Positions 18,340 to 29,115 of a DNA stretch of 64,000 nucleotides are shown here, piece by piece. The notes under the pieces were generated by a model that was given only the letters and a program-made list of their open reading frames with translations, was not told where the DNA came from and did not search any database. The stretch's first letter is position 1, and the number at the start of each line of letters is the position of its first letter. This stretch comes from Roseiarcus sp963741845 (lineage in GTDB: Bacteria > Pseudomonadota > Alphaproteobacteria > Rhizobiales > Beijerinckiaceae), in the NCBI GenBank assembly GCA_963741845.1, contig CAVUJV010000018.1:1-64000 (forward strand), read 5' to 3'. The translations under genes and the position numbers were made by a program.

Positions 18340-19020
18340 CACGTCTAAATCGTGGACGCGCTTGCGTCCCTGCAATCCCGGTTCCGACGCGCCCCGTATA
18401 GAGCAGTCGGCCGTCCGGCTCGTAATAGCCGAGGAGCAATGCGCCAAGCAGCGGCCGCGCACCATCCGGATCGGACCAGCCGACGATCACGAACGGGCGC
18501 GGTTAGATAGCGAGGCGCGATCCAGATAGGGGCGTCTGCTTCGAGACGATGCCTTCCAACCCGTGCTGGCAGGCTGCCCGTCGAAGGGCCTCGCCGTCGC
18601 CACCTTCATGATCAGAGTAGACTATCCCGGCAGGCGGCGCGTTGAGGAGCTTTGCCAATCGCGATTTGCGCTTGCCGAGCGGCAGGCGCGTGAGATTTTC
18701 ACCATCGAGTTCAAGCAGATCGAACGCAAAGTAGTTCAGATGTCCCCCGCCGCTGTCAGAAACCTGTTGCATGATTTCAAACGAGGTCACGCCGTGCGGC
18801 CGCACACCACAAAGCTCCGCGTTGATATAGGCGGCTTTGACTGAATGTTTCGCGAACGCGGCAGCGGTCGCCGGATATTTGTCGGTCAGTCGAGACCGGA
18901 ACGGGTCAGGAGCTTGACCTTCCGCTTTTCGATCCGGGCGGCCATCCGGTAGCCGTCGAACTTGTTCTCGTGCACCCATTGTGGACCTGTCGGCGCAGTC
19001 GTCGCAGCTCGGTGTTCGCG
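18340..19020 (-). pseudogene. Decayed ATP-dependent DNA ligase (LigD-type)
   Basis: Pieces in several frames spell out a LigD-like ligase. The adenylation site is WVHENKFDGYRMAARIEKRK (lysine in KFDGYR), followed by KVKLLTRSGLD, then YPATAAAFAKHSVKAAYINAELCG, LNYFAFDLLELDGENLTRLP, DGEALRRAACQHGLEGIVSK and, in another frame, GWSDPDGARPLLGALLLGYY. The stretch that should carry IKVKC motif V and the C-terminal tail is shortened or lost. Frame changes occur near 18900 and 18540, so no active enzyme is expected. Confidence 0.75.
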
Positions 19021-19199
19021 TTCCTGAAACTGCCGCCGACATAGACCATGAAGAGCCTCCTCGCTCATCGCCTCACAGTTCACGCCAAGACTGGAAGACC
19101 AACGATGAGAGGCCGGAAGCCGATCCAACGCGAGATGGACTGGATCGACCCCTCTGCCAAGACTCTGGCACTTGAGCAGGATCGTGCGGCGTGCTGCCT

Positions 19200-22100
19200 A
19201 CGCCGCGGCTGCCGCAACGTCAATCGCCGCCAGAGATGCTTCGAGTTCGGCCATTTCGGCGCGCTTGTCGTCCAGCTCGGCTTGATGCGTGAAGGCGTCG
19301 CCGAGGCGCGCCTTGAAGCCGGGCAGCCAACCAGACGCCTCGGCGACTCTACGTCGTTCCTCGGCGAGTTCGACTTCAAACCGGCCGAGCGCCAATTCAA
19401 GGCGCGAAATCAGGCCAAGAGGGGTCACGTCCCTTTCGCAGGCAATCGGGTCGGATGGGCAGGCGCGAACGAGTTTCAGCTCAAGCTCGTCGAAAAATGC
19501 TGGTCCTCGCCTCGATCGCAAAGCCGCCGATCGCGCCGACGGTTAGAGGTTGATCCCGGCCTTCTTCGGCTTCAGCTTGCGAGCGAGCGACGATCAGCGC
19601 CTCGCCCGCCGCCTTGCGTTCGGTGAGGGTGCGGTCTCCGACCGTCATTACGAAGGCGTCCCCGCGGGTCGAGGTTCGCCGCCCGATGTCTTCGGTGATT
19701 TCGGCGATCCTCCGCGTGGCGTCGGCAAGGCTCTTTTCGCCGTAGGCGATCTTGCGGCGGATCGCGAGCTGATCGTCAAAGTGACTGTCGCGAAGACGCT
19801 CAAGCCGCGCGATCTCCGAGGCGATCCCGGCCTTGCGCATGAGCCGTTCGTCACCCGAGGCGATCGCCTTGGCGAGGGCGAACTGGTTCGCCTGCGAGCC
19901 CGCATCCTCGATCCGGCGGACGGAGCGGTCGCCCGCCATCGCGGCGTCGATGAACCGGGCTTTCCGTTCAAGGATCTGCCAGCCAGTCGCATCGACGCTG
20001 CGCTTCGTCGCATAGGCGTAGATCTCGATCTCCTCGTTCTCGTTGCCCTGGCGCTCGATCCGGCCCTCGCGCTGCTCGATCTGCGAGGGAAGCCAGGGAA
20101 CGTCGAGGTGGTGGAGGGCCTTGAGACGACGCTGGGCGTTGACCCCCGTCCCCATGGTCTCGGACGATCCGATCAGGATGCGGACCTGGCCGGAATTGAC
20201 AGCGTTGAACAGCCGCTGCTTGGCGGAGGATTTTTTGTAGTCCTGCATGAAGGCGATCTGGCTCGCCGGAACGCCCCGGGCGACAAGACTGTCGCGAATC
20301 CAGCGATAGGCCGAGAAGCCGCGGGTCTCGTCGGCGGCGAGGGTGCCAAGGTCCGAAAAGATCATCTGGGCGGCGCCGGGAAGGGCGTAAGGAACACCCG
20401 CGAGGCGGGTGTAGCGCTCATGCGCGGTCCTGAGCCAGATGGCGTGGACGTTGTCGATCAGGGCGTTGAGCTTGTTCTCCGGCTCGTCGTCCTGGGCCGA
20501 ACAGACGAAACGGAGATCGATCGCGGCGTGGCGGCCGTCGGTGATGACCGAAAGCAGAATGTCGTCGCCCTTCTTCGGCTTGCTCTGCCGGGCCTCGATC
20601 GCCTTGATGCGCTCCGCGAGATGGCGCTGGTAGGCGAGAAACGCCTCGCTCGCCGGGGCGGCGATGATCTGCCGGCGGCCGGCCGCGATCGTGGGCAATT
20701 TGAGATACTGGCGGAGATCGGACTTCAGCACGACGTCCGTCGCCATGCGGTAGATCGCCATCAAATCCGGCACGTTGACGAACTCGCAGAAGCGGGTGAC
20801 CGGCTTGTAGAGGCCGGACGGCTGCAGCTCGAGTTCGGTCCTGGTCTCCCCGAAATTGGCCGCCCAGGCGTCGAATTCCTGAATGCCGCGCTCCTGCAAC
20901 GCGTCGGGCTGGATGAACCTCTGGAGGGTGAAGAGCTCGGCCAGAGAATTGGTGATCGGCGTGCCGGAGGCGGCGATCAAAGCCCTGCCGGGGTTTTTCG
21001 TCGCGTCGATGTAGCGGGTCTTGACATAGAGGTCCCAGGCCCGCTGCGAGCCGTCCGGATCGACGCCCTTCAGCGTCGTCTGGTTGGTTGCGAAGGAGAG
21101 CTTCCGGAACTCCTGCATCTCGTCGACGATCAGCTGGTCGACGCCGATCTCGGCGAGGGTCAGCATGTCGTCCTTGCGGGATTTGAGCCGCTCGAGGTCT
21201 TCTTCCAGACCCTCCTTCATCCGCTCGATGCGCTTGCGCGACAGCCGGTCGGCGCCGTCAATGCGCTCGAGGAGATCGGAATAGGATTGCATCTGCTGGC
21301 GTGATCAGCCCTCGTTCAAACGCCGCCGGGGCTGGGATGAACTTGAAGGCCGAGTGGGTGATGATGATGCAGTCCCATTGCGCGGTCGCCGCTCTCGCCA
21401 GGAATCTTTGCCGCTTGTCCTTCACGAAATTGGTCTCATCGGCGACAAGGATGCGGGCGGTCGGATAGAGCTGCAAAAATTCCCGGCTCGCCTGGACGAG
21501 GCAGTGCCCGGGCACGACCATCATCGCCTTGGTGATCAGCCCAAGCCGTTTCTGCTCCATGATCGCGGCGGCAAGGCTGAAGGTTTTGCCCGCCCCGACC
21601 GCATGGGCGACATAGGTCGTGCCCGAGGCGACGATCCGCCAAATGGCGCGCTTCTGGTGAGCGTAGAAGCTGATGACGCTGGAGGCGCCGGGAATCGTCA
21701 GGTGCGACCCGTCGAAATGGCGGGGCACGAGATTGTTGAAGCGGTCGTTGTAGATCCGCGCCAGGCGGTCGGCCCGCTCGACGTCCTTCCACACCCACGC
21801 CTCGAACGTCGCCTTGATTTTGGCGAGTTTGTCCTTGGCCGCCTCGGTGTCGGCGGCGTTGAGGACGCGCTTCTCGACCCCGTCCTCCCTGAACACGTCA
21901 TAGATCTGCGGGAGCGAGGCGTTGAGGGCGTCCATCAGCAATTCGCCGGCATGGCGGCGGGACGTGCCCCAGTCGGTCGAGGAGGCGGCAACCGGCGCGA
22001 AGGCATGGACATTGATCGACCAGCTGGCGATCTCGACCGTGTGATAGACGGGAGTCGTGACGCCCAGCACCTCCTCCGAGAAGGCTGAAACGACGTCAGC

Positions 22101-24279
22101 CGGAATCCATGGCGCGCCGAGGCGGGCGGTGATGTCGGACGGTTTCAGGTCCTCCGGCAGGGTCTTTTCGAGCGCGGAGACGTTGCGCCGATAGCGTCCG
22201 TCCAAGGCAGCGGCGGCGACCGCCGCCGCGAGCCTGGTGCGGATTTTGCCCGAGAGGTAGGCGTCGGCCGTCACCCACGCGTCCCTGCCCTGCGCGACGG
22301 TCGCCTCGGGGTCGAGAAAGATGCGCTCCCCGAGTTCGGCGATCGCGGTCTCGCGCGAACGGCCCAAAAGCTCGGCGATCCGGTCGAGGTCGACCGCGCC
22401 GGTCTCGTGCAGGGTCACGGCAAGTGCGTCCTCGGCCGTCTCGATTAAGGGCGTGGTTTCGGGGTGGAGCACCCGCTCCCGGAAAATCGGGCCCTGTTTC
22501 GCCGTGCCGCTCTCGAGATCGTAGTCCTCGATCGAGGCGACCAGCCAGACATCGGGATCGTCGAGGAACGGCTGAAGGTTCGGACGGCGGAACGTCTCGC
22601 GCGTCTCGCCCTCGGTTGTTGGTCGTCTCGCTGATCGTGGTCAGGTTGATCGGCCCAAAATTGCGGACGAAGCTCGCATAGGCCGAACGCAGGCGGATTT
22701 GCGCCCCGCCCCAGGGCTCGTCGTTGGCCTGCGCCCGCAGCAGATCCCGAACGGCGTCGCGGATTGCGATCAGGCCGCGGATGATTCGGGCGTGCTTTGC
22801 GGGAACCCCCTCACCGCCCTTCGCCGATCGGATCGCGACCGGCCGCGCGACGCCGTCGACGATCTGCACGAGCTCGCTGTCGTGAAGGACATAGCTTCCT
22901 TCCTTGATCGTCGCGCCTTCAGCGGCCGTCCCAACGCGCAGCGTCGCGTGCGCCGCGTCTTTCGACCCCGGCGATGCGGCTAGCCGAAAGAGATCGCACG
23001 GCAGGCGATCGAGGGCCTGCGTCAAAAAATCCGCGAGCGCCTCGGCGGTCGCGACGACCGGGCGGCATGTGTAGACAGGCCCGTAGGCGCTCGAGGTGCG
23101 GGTGTGCGCCCCGAGGACCATTTCGGGGTGGTCGAGAAAATAGCGGTTGATCGACAGCGCGGGATCGGCGGCTTCCGCCGGTACGGCCTCGGCGAGAATG
23201 TCCCATGCCGCGCCGCCGGGCGCGGCCCCCGCATCCCGCTTTTGCAGGAAGAGGATGTCGGCCACGACTTCCGTTCCTGCGCGGTCGTGCATTGCGCCTT
23301 GCGGCAGCCGCACCGCGCCGATCAGGTCCGCCATCGACGCGATGTGCTCGCGCGCCCGCGGATCGACCTTGTCCATCGTCCAGCGCGAGGTGACGAAGGC
23401 GGCGAGGCCTCCCGGCCTCAGGCGCTCGATCGACCGCGCGATGAAATAGTCGTGCAGCGAAAGCCGCAGTTGGCCGGCCGGATCGTCGGCCCGCACAGTG
23501 CGGTCGGAGAAGGGCGGATTCCCAATCGCGAGATCGAAGACGTCTGGTAGCCGAGCCTTCGTAAAATCCTCGTGCCGGATGTGGGCGTTCGGATAGAGGA
23601 GCTTTGCGATCCGGGCGGTGGTCGCGTCCATCTCGACGCCGGTCATCGCCAGCTTGCCCGCAAGCGCCTCCGGAGCGAGGGCGAAGAACAGGCCCGTCCC
23701 GCAGCCGGGCTCCAAGACGCGCCCCCCGTCGAAGCCCATCCGTCGGAGCGCCCGCCAGATGGCGCGGACGATGAATTCCGGCGTGTAGTGCGCGTATTGC
23801 GTCGCCCGCTTGAGACTCGCGAGATCCTCGCGTGAGACGAGCTGCTCGAGCTCGAGGCCGAACTCCTCCCATGCGGGCGCAAAGCCCTCGCCGGCACGAC
23901 GGAAGAGCTTGTCGGCAAGATCCGTCGCGCCGAAGCCCGTGAATTTTGCCAGCCGCTCCCGCTCGTCCGGGAGGGCGGGGCGCCCCTTAGCTTCGATCTC
24001 AGCCAGGAGCCGGATGGCGGCAAGGTTGTCGACCGCCCTGCCCTTCCAGCCGTCGGCCAGCTTGCGATCGCCGATCAGCCGATAGTTTTGCGCCGACACG
24101 GTGGGCGTAGCAGGCGCTGAAGCTTCCTCCGTCTCCGTGTCGTTGAGCTCAAGGGCCTCGGCTTGTCGCGGGCGGGTCGGCGCAGAAAAGCCGCCGTAGA
24201 GGCCCAGGCCGCCGCCGAGGCTGGTCGTATCGAGAAAGGGCAAGGCGAACTGCTCGGTCGTCAGGCTCTCGGGCTTCAT
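19200..24279 (-). pseudogene. DarB-like giant adenine methylase-SNF2 helicase, three frameshifts
   Basis: Read with frame changes near 22615, 21290 and 19510, this is one protein of about 1690 residues. The N-terminal part has an N6-adenine methylase domain with the SAM loop VLEPGCGTGLFFAL and catalytic IGNPPFSD. The centre and C-terminus form a superfamily 2 helicase with Walker A HAVGAGKTFSLA, a DExx-type box VDEMQEF, motif III SGTPITN and motif VI QREGRIERQGN. Phage P1 DarB and plasmid homologues have this build and are linked to protection against restriction on DNA entry. The start ATG at 24279 lies just after hairpin element A. All motifs survive, so the gene may be intact in reality. 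Confidence 0.85.
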
Positions 24280-24349
24280 CGGGTCTCTCCGGTTCGTCTC
24301 CGGATTTTTCCGAAGACCCGATCGCCCCGGCCGGCCGCCGGCGCGGCGG

Positions 24350-24382
24350 GCAAGGGCGCGAAGCGCCTGGCCCGACCCTTGA
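24350..24382. repeat. Island hairpin element A
   Basis: GCAAGGG and CCCTTGA enclose a short GC-rich loop with an inner GCGCGAAGCGC hairpin. The surrounding 110 bases are clearly related to element B. It lies about 70 bases upstream of the methylase-helicase start. Confidence 0.6.
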
Positions 24383-24476
24383 GCGCCGCGACGGCGGCTG
24401 GCAGTTCTCTGGTCTCTCCTTCCTTCTGCTGTTTTGATCGTTGCGGCCTATCGTCGCCTATTCGACGGTCGGCCGA

Positions 24477-24662
24477 TCAGTCACCTTCGACCGGCTCGTC
24501 GCTCCAATAATTGGGGCTTGAGAGAACCTCGGGCCGATAACTTGCGAGCTTCTCTTCCTCGCAGGCGTCGCATATCCGGCAAAGCGGGATGCCCCGCGCA
24601 TCGTGCTCCCACCAGCTGTCAAGCTCGGAGCCGCAAGGGCAAGGTTTTGTCGACGCCGTCAT
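24477..24662 (-). CDS. Small zinc-ribbon-like protein
   Basis: This 61-residue protein has CPCGSELDSWWEHDARG followed by CRICDAC, giving four or more cysteines spaced like a zinc ribbon. Similar small proteins accompany methylase-helicase genes on alphaproteobacterial plasmids, from memory. The start chosen is the ATG at 24662 (MTASTKPCPCG). Its job is unknown. Confidence 0.6.
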   Translation of the reverse strand: MTASTKPCPCGSELDSWWEHDARGIPLCRICDACEEEKLASYRPEVLSSPNYWSDEPVEGD

Positions 24663-24796
24663 GGCGATGCTCCTCATTGTTGAATGACGATGTCAGATGC
24701 TCAGGGTCCGGCATCGCTCCATGGAAAGGGTCTCCTGTCCACGTTGGGACTGGAGCTCGAACCAGGCCTCGCCGATGGCGACTTGATGCTCGCATC

Positions 24797-25423
24797 TCAG
24801 GCCTCCGCGTCTGCGATTGCGGCCGCCATATCGGCGTGCGTGTCGACGAAGGTATCGATAACCTCACCAGCGCGTCGCGAAGCGATCCTCGCCGCAACGT
24901 CGTGATCCGAGAGCGCAAGCGCATAGGGCTTGCCGTCCGCGCCCTCGTAGGCGACGAGGAACAGGCGATCTCCCGCACACGCCCATGACGAGACGGAGCC
25001 GGATGGGACGTCAGCCTTTGGGAGGCGCCCGCACCTGCGTTGCTCGGCTGCTCGTGCGAGCGCGCGCTCCCGCATCGTCTCGATGGCGGTTTCGACCCGA
25101 GGCAGGTTGAGATAGAGGCAGTCGAAGTCGATCGTCTGCAGCAAGGCGGGAACGAACTCCCAGTCGAAGGGAGCGAACTGGGCGCGAGCGTCTTCGTCGA
25201 GGGCGTTCCAGACCGCGTTCACGAATTTGCCGATCGCGAAGGCTGTCGCGCGCATGCCATGCGCGCCCGTCGTGTTCCACAAACTGAGTAGGCCGGCCCG
25301 GTTTTCATCCTCTCGCTCGCGGATGGAAAGCAACTCTTCCCAGACGCACATGGCTGCATAGGCGTCGTCGCTGACCGGCGCGGGGTTGGAAGCGGGCGAG
25401 CCGCAATGTGGGGCTGTCGGCAT
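24797..25423 (-). CDS. Hypothetical island protein (208 residues)
   Basis: This soluble, mostly helical protein has no recognised motif. Conserved-looking stretches are AYAAMCVWEELLSIRERED, FAIGKFVNAVWNALDEDAR and DWEFVPALLQTIDFDCLYLN. I start it at MPTAPHCG (25423). It lies 33 bases after the next minus-strand gene, so the two are probably cotranscribed. Its presence among plasmid-type genes suggests an accessory role in DNA transfer or establishment. Confidence 0.6.
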   Translation of the reverse strand: MPTAPHCGSPASNPAPVSDDAYAAMCVWEELLSIREREDENRAGLLSLWNTTGAHGMRATAFAIGKFVNAVWNALDEDARAQFAPFDWEFVPALLQTIDFDCLYLNLPRVETAIETMRERALARAAEQRRCGRLPKADVPSGSVSSWACAGDRLFLVAYEGADGKPYALALSDHDVAARIASRRAGEVIDTFVDTHADMAAAIADAEA

Positions 25424-25456
25424 GGCTGGCTCCTGGTGAAGGGTTGTGTGGAACAA

Positions 25457-26110
25457 TCAGACGGTCGCGGCTCCCGGATAGGTCGCGCCTTCCAGATGTC
25501 GGGCCGAGAGCCGGCAGAGCGCACCGCTCGCGACGTCACGGAAAACGATCTGACGTCGTCCGCGCCGCTGGATCGTCAGGACAACGAATTCCCGGGCCTC
25601 GAAACCACCCTTGAACGGCAGTGGCTCGGCGAGGATCACACGGGCCCCGTCCTTCAGTGCCGAACGCTTCGATCGCGAGGCGCTGTAGGCCTTGCAGCGC
25701 TCGCGCCAGGCCTCTGCGTATTTGGCGCCGTGGCCGCCATTCTCGAGGTCGAGCGCCGAGAGATGACGAAGAAGGGATGCGGCGACCGGCGCGTAGGGGC
25801 CGGCCGTCTCGTCCATGTCCTTGTATCCGAAATTGTACGTGCGGCTTCCGCGCTCGCCGCCGTTGATGAGGAACAGGAGCGCAGTCGTGATCGAACCGTC
25901 GGGATCGGGCACAAAAACGGAGTGACGTCGTGGATGGAGGGTCCAGTAGGCGGCCGGGAAGCGCACCGCGAAGGCGATGCAGCCCGACCCGGTCGCGGTT
26001 CCGACGACTTGAGGATGCGCGTCGGGAGGCAGGCTCCAGGTCAGGCACTTGCGCTTCAGGAAATCCCCGGCGCTTTCCTTCGGATCCTTGTAGGTTGTGG
26101 TCCAGCCCAT
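25457..26110 (-). CDS. Hypothetical island protein (217 residues)
   Basis: This protein starts MGWTTTYKDPKESAGDFLKR and contains YWTLHPRRHSVFVPDPDG and TYNFGYKDMDETAGP. The N-terminal MGWT pattern is typical of a conserved family on alphaproteobacterial plasmids whose function I do not know. No signal peptide or membrane segment is present. It is followed closely by the 208-residue protein. Confidence 0.65.
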   Translation of the reverse strand: MGWTTTYKDPKESAGDFLKRKCLTWSLPPDAHPQVVGTATGSGCIAFAVRFPAAYWTLHPRRHSVFVPDPDGSITTALLFLINGGERGSRTYNFGYKDMDETAGPYAPVAASLLRHLSALDLENGGHGAKYAEAWRERCKAYSASRSKRSALKDGARVILAEPLPFKGGFEAREFVVLTIQRRGRRQIVFRDVASGALCRLSARHLEGATYPGAATV

Positions 26111-26164
26111 GGTCTTTTCCTCAAACGATATTGGTTCGCGCCCGGAGGAGCGCGCATGCAGACA

Positions 26165-26269
26165 TCAGAGATCGTGGAAGGCGATGAGGCCGTCTTCGGT
26201 GATGGCGGCGCATTCGCGCATCGCGTGGAGGGCGCGGTCGATGTGCGCGTAGAAGGCCAAGCCGGCCAT
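26165..26269 (-). CDS. Possible 34-residue protein
   Basis: A short frame beginning MAGLAFYAHIDRALHAMREC and ending in FHDL lies 55 bases before the 217-residue gene and directly after a 32-residue frame (26282-26380) starting MTRERVLSLLRQLYACGNRA. The residue pattern is protein-like and amphipathic, but both are too short to be sure. Confidence 0.35.
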   Translation of the reverse strand: MAGLAFYAHIDRALHAMRECAAITEDGLIAFHDL

Positions 26270-26485
26270 CCGCGGCTTCGTTCAATCCTCGCCGTGATCA
26301 ATCGCGCTGGCGCGAGCGTCGGCGCGATTGCCGCAGGCATAGAGCTGCCGCAGCAGGGACAGGACTCGTTCCCTGGTCATGGGATCCTCTCACTCGTGGG
26401 TTGGGCGCGGATCGTCTTCGATCCGCTTCGTCTTCAGGCTTTTCCCGAAAAACGATTCCTCCACGGCCGGCCGGCGGCGCGCCGG

Positions 26486-26518
26486 GCAAGGGCGCGAAGC
26501 GCTCGGCCCGACCCTTGC
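26486..26518. repeat. Island hairpin element B
   Basis: GCAAGGG and CCCTTGC bracket GCGCGAAGCGC and CGGCCCGA. The unit matches element A almost base for base over about 35 positions, with weaker similarity on both sides. It lies upstream of the minus-strand small genes that start at 26380. Confidence 0.6.
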
Positions 26519-26733
26519 GCGGCGGGGCGACCGGCTGGCAGGTCTTCTTCCGGGAATTTGCTGTTCCGCTCGTCCTCGCGCCTCATCGGCCCTCGCCTAT
26601 GAAGATGGGGATAGGCAAGGGCATTGGCGGGCGGCGATCGAACGGGGCGTCGATCAGAGTTTCGAATCGAACCGCGTCAATCGATTCAATCTTTGCGTTG
26701 GACAGGGGTTCTGTCGCCGCCGAAAGATTTGGC

Positions 26734-26997
26734 ATGACGGATCGCGACGAAGACAGTTCCGCGTCGATGCAGGTTGTCCTCGAACGCGAGGACCCTACGC
26801 GCAACGTGGCGCGCTACTATGTGCTCTCGATCGAGCCAACCCTGTTCGCCAGGGCGACGCTGGTTCGGCGCTGGGGGCGGATCGGCTCCGGCCCCCGAAA
26901 ACGGCTTCAGTTCTGCGACAACGACGTCGAGGCCGGAACGGCGCTCCAAACGTGGCTCGATCGTAAGCGCAGGCGCGGTTACGTGTTGAAGCTGTGA
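26734..26997 (+). CDS. WGR domain protein
   Basis: This 87-residue protein consists of little more than one WGR domain, with the diagnostic RRWGRIGS near residue 46 and the family ending AGTALQTWLDRKRRRGY. WGR domains bind nucleic acid and occur in PARPs and plasmid proteins. The ATG at 26734 gives a full domain without extra sequence. It is the only plus-strand gene in this part of the island apart from gapR. Confidence 0.8.
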   Translation: MTDRDEDSSASMQVVLEREDPTRNVARYYVLSIEPTLFARATLVRRWGRIGSGPRKRLQFCDNDVEAGTALQTWLDRKRRRGYVLKL

Positions 26998-27078
26998 GTT
27001 TCGTTCAGTCTTGCAAAGCGGAAGACGAGCGGCCGGTGATCGAACCCGCGGGGGCTCAACGGGCCGCTCCGAAATGAA

Positions 27079-27468
27079 TTACGACCCTGCGGCAGTCTTC
27101 AGCTTCGACAATGCGCGGATTTTTACGCGCACGCTCGCGGGCTTCGCGGCCCCTTTGATCATTTCTCCGGTTGCGGGATTGCGGACCAGCGTGCCGGCTC
27201 TGCGGGCCGGAACCTTGCGCAAGCCGACCTTCAGAAGCCCGGGCAGAACAAACTCGCCAACGCCGCGCGGATGGACCGAACCGAGGAACAGGTTTTCCAG
27301 CGTCGCATAGACCCCCGCGGCCACTTTCCTCGGGATTTCGTTTTCTTCCGCGAGCAGGTTGATCAACGCCGACTTGGTCAGGGTCTGCTTCACCGGCTTG
27401 ACCGATGCGGACGCCGCCTTGGGGGCCTTCTTGACAGCCGTCTTCCGGATCACCTTCGCCTTGGCCAT
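27079..27468 (-). CDS. HU-family DNA-binding protein with lysine-rich N-terminus
   Basis: This 129-residue protein has an extra N-terminal tail of about 38 residues rich in lysine and alanine (MAKAKVIRKTAVKKAPKAAS). An HU/IHF fold follows: SALINLLAEENEIPRKVAAG, then HPRGVGEFVLPGLLKVGLRK, the arm motif VRNPATGEMI and a basic end. HU bends DNA and packs the nucleoid. The tail gives extra non-specific DNA affinity, like the tailed HU proteins of some bacteria. As an island-borne copy it may coat or shield the element's DNA; that is inference. Confidence 0.8.
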   Translation of the reverse strand: MAKAKVIRKTAVKKAPKAASASVKPVKQTLTKSALINLLAEENEIPRKVAAGVYATLENLFLGSVHPRGVGEFVLPGLLKVGLRKVPARRAGTLVRNPATGEMIKGAAKPASVRVKIRALSKLKTAAGS

Positions 27469-27583
27469 GAAATCCATCTCCTGGGTCAGGGGCCGCTTTC
27501 GTCCGGACCCTCGAATTCGGGATCGACTATGCGAAGCCATGGCGATTTGCAATCAAGGCTTGAAAATAGGCCTGTTGACGCGG

Positions 27584-28072
27584 TCAGGCTGCCACAGGAG
27601 TCTCGAACTCTGGAGAATGGTCGCGACGCCTCGGCGCGGCGAAGCTCGCGATGTCGCTCTCGTCGGCAACGCCCCATGGCGCATTTCCGGCGCCGGGCAG
27701 GCGCTTCACCAATTCGACCCGCAGTTCGCAGACGGCGAAGAACGCATCGCTGTCGCGCCATGTCGGATGCTCGCAGGCCTGATAGTCATAGAAGTCGGCG
27801 AGGCATCCGATTGGCCCCGGTTTGATGTCGCCGTACTCGGTGAAGGAATAGGCCGTGACTTGACCGTCGAAGGCGCGATGGTCGTCGCGGCAGGTCGGGT
27901 AACGGAAGCGGAGACACTTAACGTTCTCCGACCACAGCATCCTGCCGAGATCGTTGGGATCGAGCCGGTCGGCGCGATCGTGCCGCCCCTCAAGGCGCAC
28001 ATGGCTCCTGAGTTCGCGCATGGCCGAGACGAGGAGGTCGATGTCGTGTTTCGACACGAAGATTGCGGACAT
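27584..28072 (-). CDS. Hypothetical island protein downstream of the ArdC-like gene
   Basis: This 162-residue protein starts MSAIFVSKHDIDLLVSAMRE, 14 bases after a hidden stop of the ArdC-like gene and with GGAGG before it. It includes NDLGRMLWSENVKCLRFRYP and DWRDS-type patterns seen in conserved plasmid proteins of unknown role. In the raw frame it looks fused to the upstream gene, but I judge that to be the result of a one-base indel near 28135. Confidence 0.7.
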   Translation of the reverse strand: MSAIFVSKHDIDLLVSAMRELRSHVRLEGRHDRADRLDPNDLGRMLWSENVKCLRFRYPTCRDDHRAFDGQVTAYSFTEYGDIKPGPIGCLADFYDYQACEHPTWRDSDAFFAVCELRVELVKRLPGAGNAPWGVADESDIASFAAPRRRDHSPEFETPVAA

Positions 28073-28086
28073 AGGGGTCGCCCTCC

Positions 28087-29047
28087 TCAAGCGGCCAGAG
28101 GAGCCGCAGTGGACACGTCCTCGTCGCCATCGGCAGAGTTCGACGGGCGTCTCGGCGTAGTCGGGATGGAAGCCGAGGATATAGTCGGCCATCCTCTGCG
28201 CTTCGGCCGCGGCGTGAAAGATCTCACGGCGGTCCTGCTTCAGGGCGGCGATCCAGGACTGAATGTAACTTGCGTGGTTCGGGATGTCGCACGGCAATCC
28301 GATTGCCGCTCCGACCGCGACTGACGTCAGTTCAGCGCGCAGCTCTTCCTTCGCGTAGGAAGCCGATCCGAATCCGCCGCTCAAATCGCGGTTCAGTCGA
28401 GAAGCGTGGCCGGTCGCATGAGCAAGTTCGTGAAGCACCGTCGCAGCCCTCGCCTCCGGGCTTTCGAAGGCCTCGTCCGGAGGCATCTGGATGCAGTCGA
28501 GGGCGGGGCTGTAGAAGGCTCTGTCGCCGCCGATACGGACAGGCACGCCGCTGGCCATCACGATGATCTCCGCGTCCTCGACGCGCTCCGGCACGCTCTT
28601 GGCGACAGGCGAAGGACCGAGCGGAGGAATTCCCTCGATCTGCGAGGCGTGAAAGACGGAGAAGGTCCGAAGGATCGGAATGCGTCGGGTCTCGTGACCG
28701 CCGTCGGCGGCTTTGTCCTCGATCTCGATCGGCTTGTAGAAATAGACCGGCGTCGCCTTCTCGCCCTTTCGCACCTGCCAACCGCGCGCAGCGGCCTGCC
28801 GGTAGCTGCACCAGCGCGGATCGCCGGATGTGAAGGCCAGCGGCGACATGCCGAGGACGAAGAGGTTGACGCCGCGATACCGATGTCCGGTCGCCGCGTT
28901 CACCGGCATCGTCGCGCCGCCACAGGCGTCGCGGTTCCATGGTCTTCGCCATGGCGCTGTTCCGGCCTCGAGCGCCGCGACGATCTTGTCGGTCAGTTCC
29001 TGATAGTGGTCGCGTCTCTGCGCGGGACTGCTGCGGAAGTTTCGCAT
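28087..29047 (-). CDS. ardC: ArdC-like antirestriction protein (zincin-like metallopeptidase)
   Basis: The N-terminal region (MRNFRSSPAQRRDHYQELTD, GTAPWRRPW, GVNLFVLGMSPL) is the single-strand-DNA-binding ArdC/DUF1738 domain. The C-terminal half has the zinc peptidase motif HELAHATGH near residue 210, followed by YAKEELRAELTSV. ArdC proteins help incoming plasmids to survive restriction. Past residue 300 the frame runs into the next gene, but a one-base change near 28135 restores the ending ADGDEDVSTAAPLAA and a stop at 28087-28089. Hairpin element C lies upstream of its start. Confidence 0.85.
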
Positions 29048-29115
29048 TCTTGCTCATCCTTTAGGAACGGGATTGTTCCTGAATGAGCTCCCCGCCTCGC
29101 ATGGCGCCCGTCGGG

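Noticed and set aside
19550..21304. A 584-codon plus-strand open frame
   Set aside because: It lies wholly opposite the helicase part of the methylase-helicase gene and shows only mirror composition, with no protein family features.
27584..29047. A single 487-residue ArdC fusion protein
   Set aside because: An internal stop, ribosome binding site and ATG appear when one base is corrected near 28135, so two genes are more likely.
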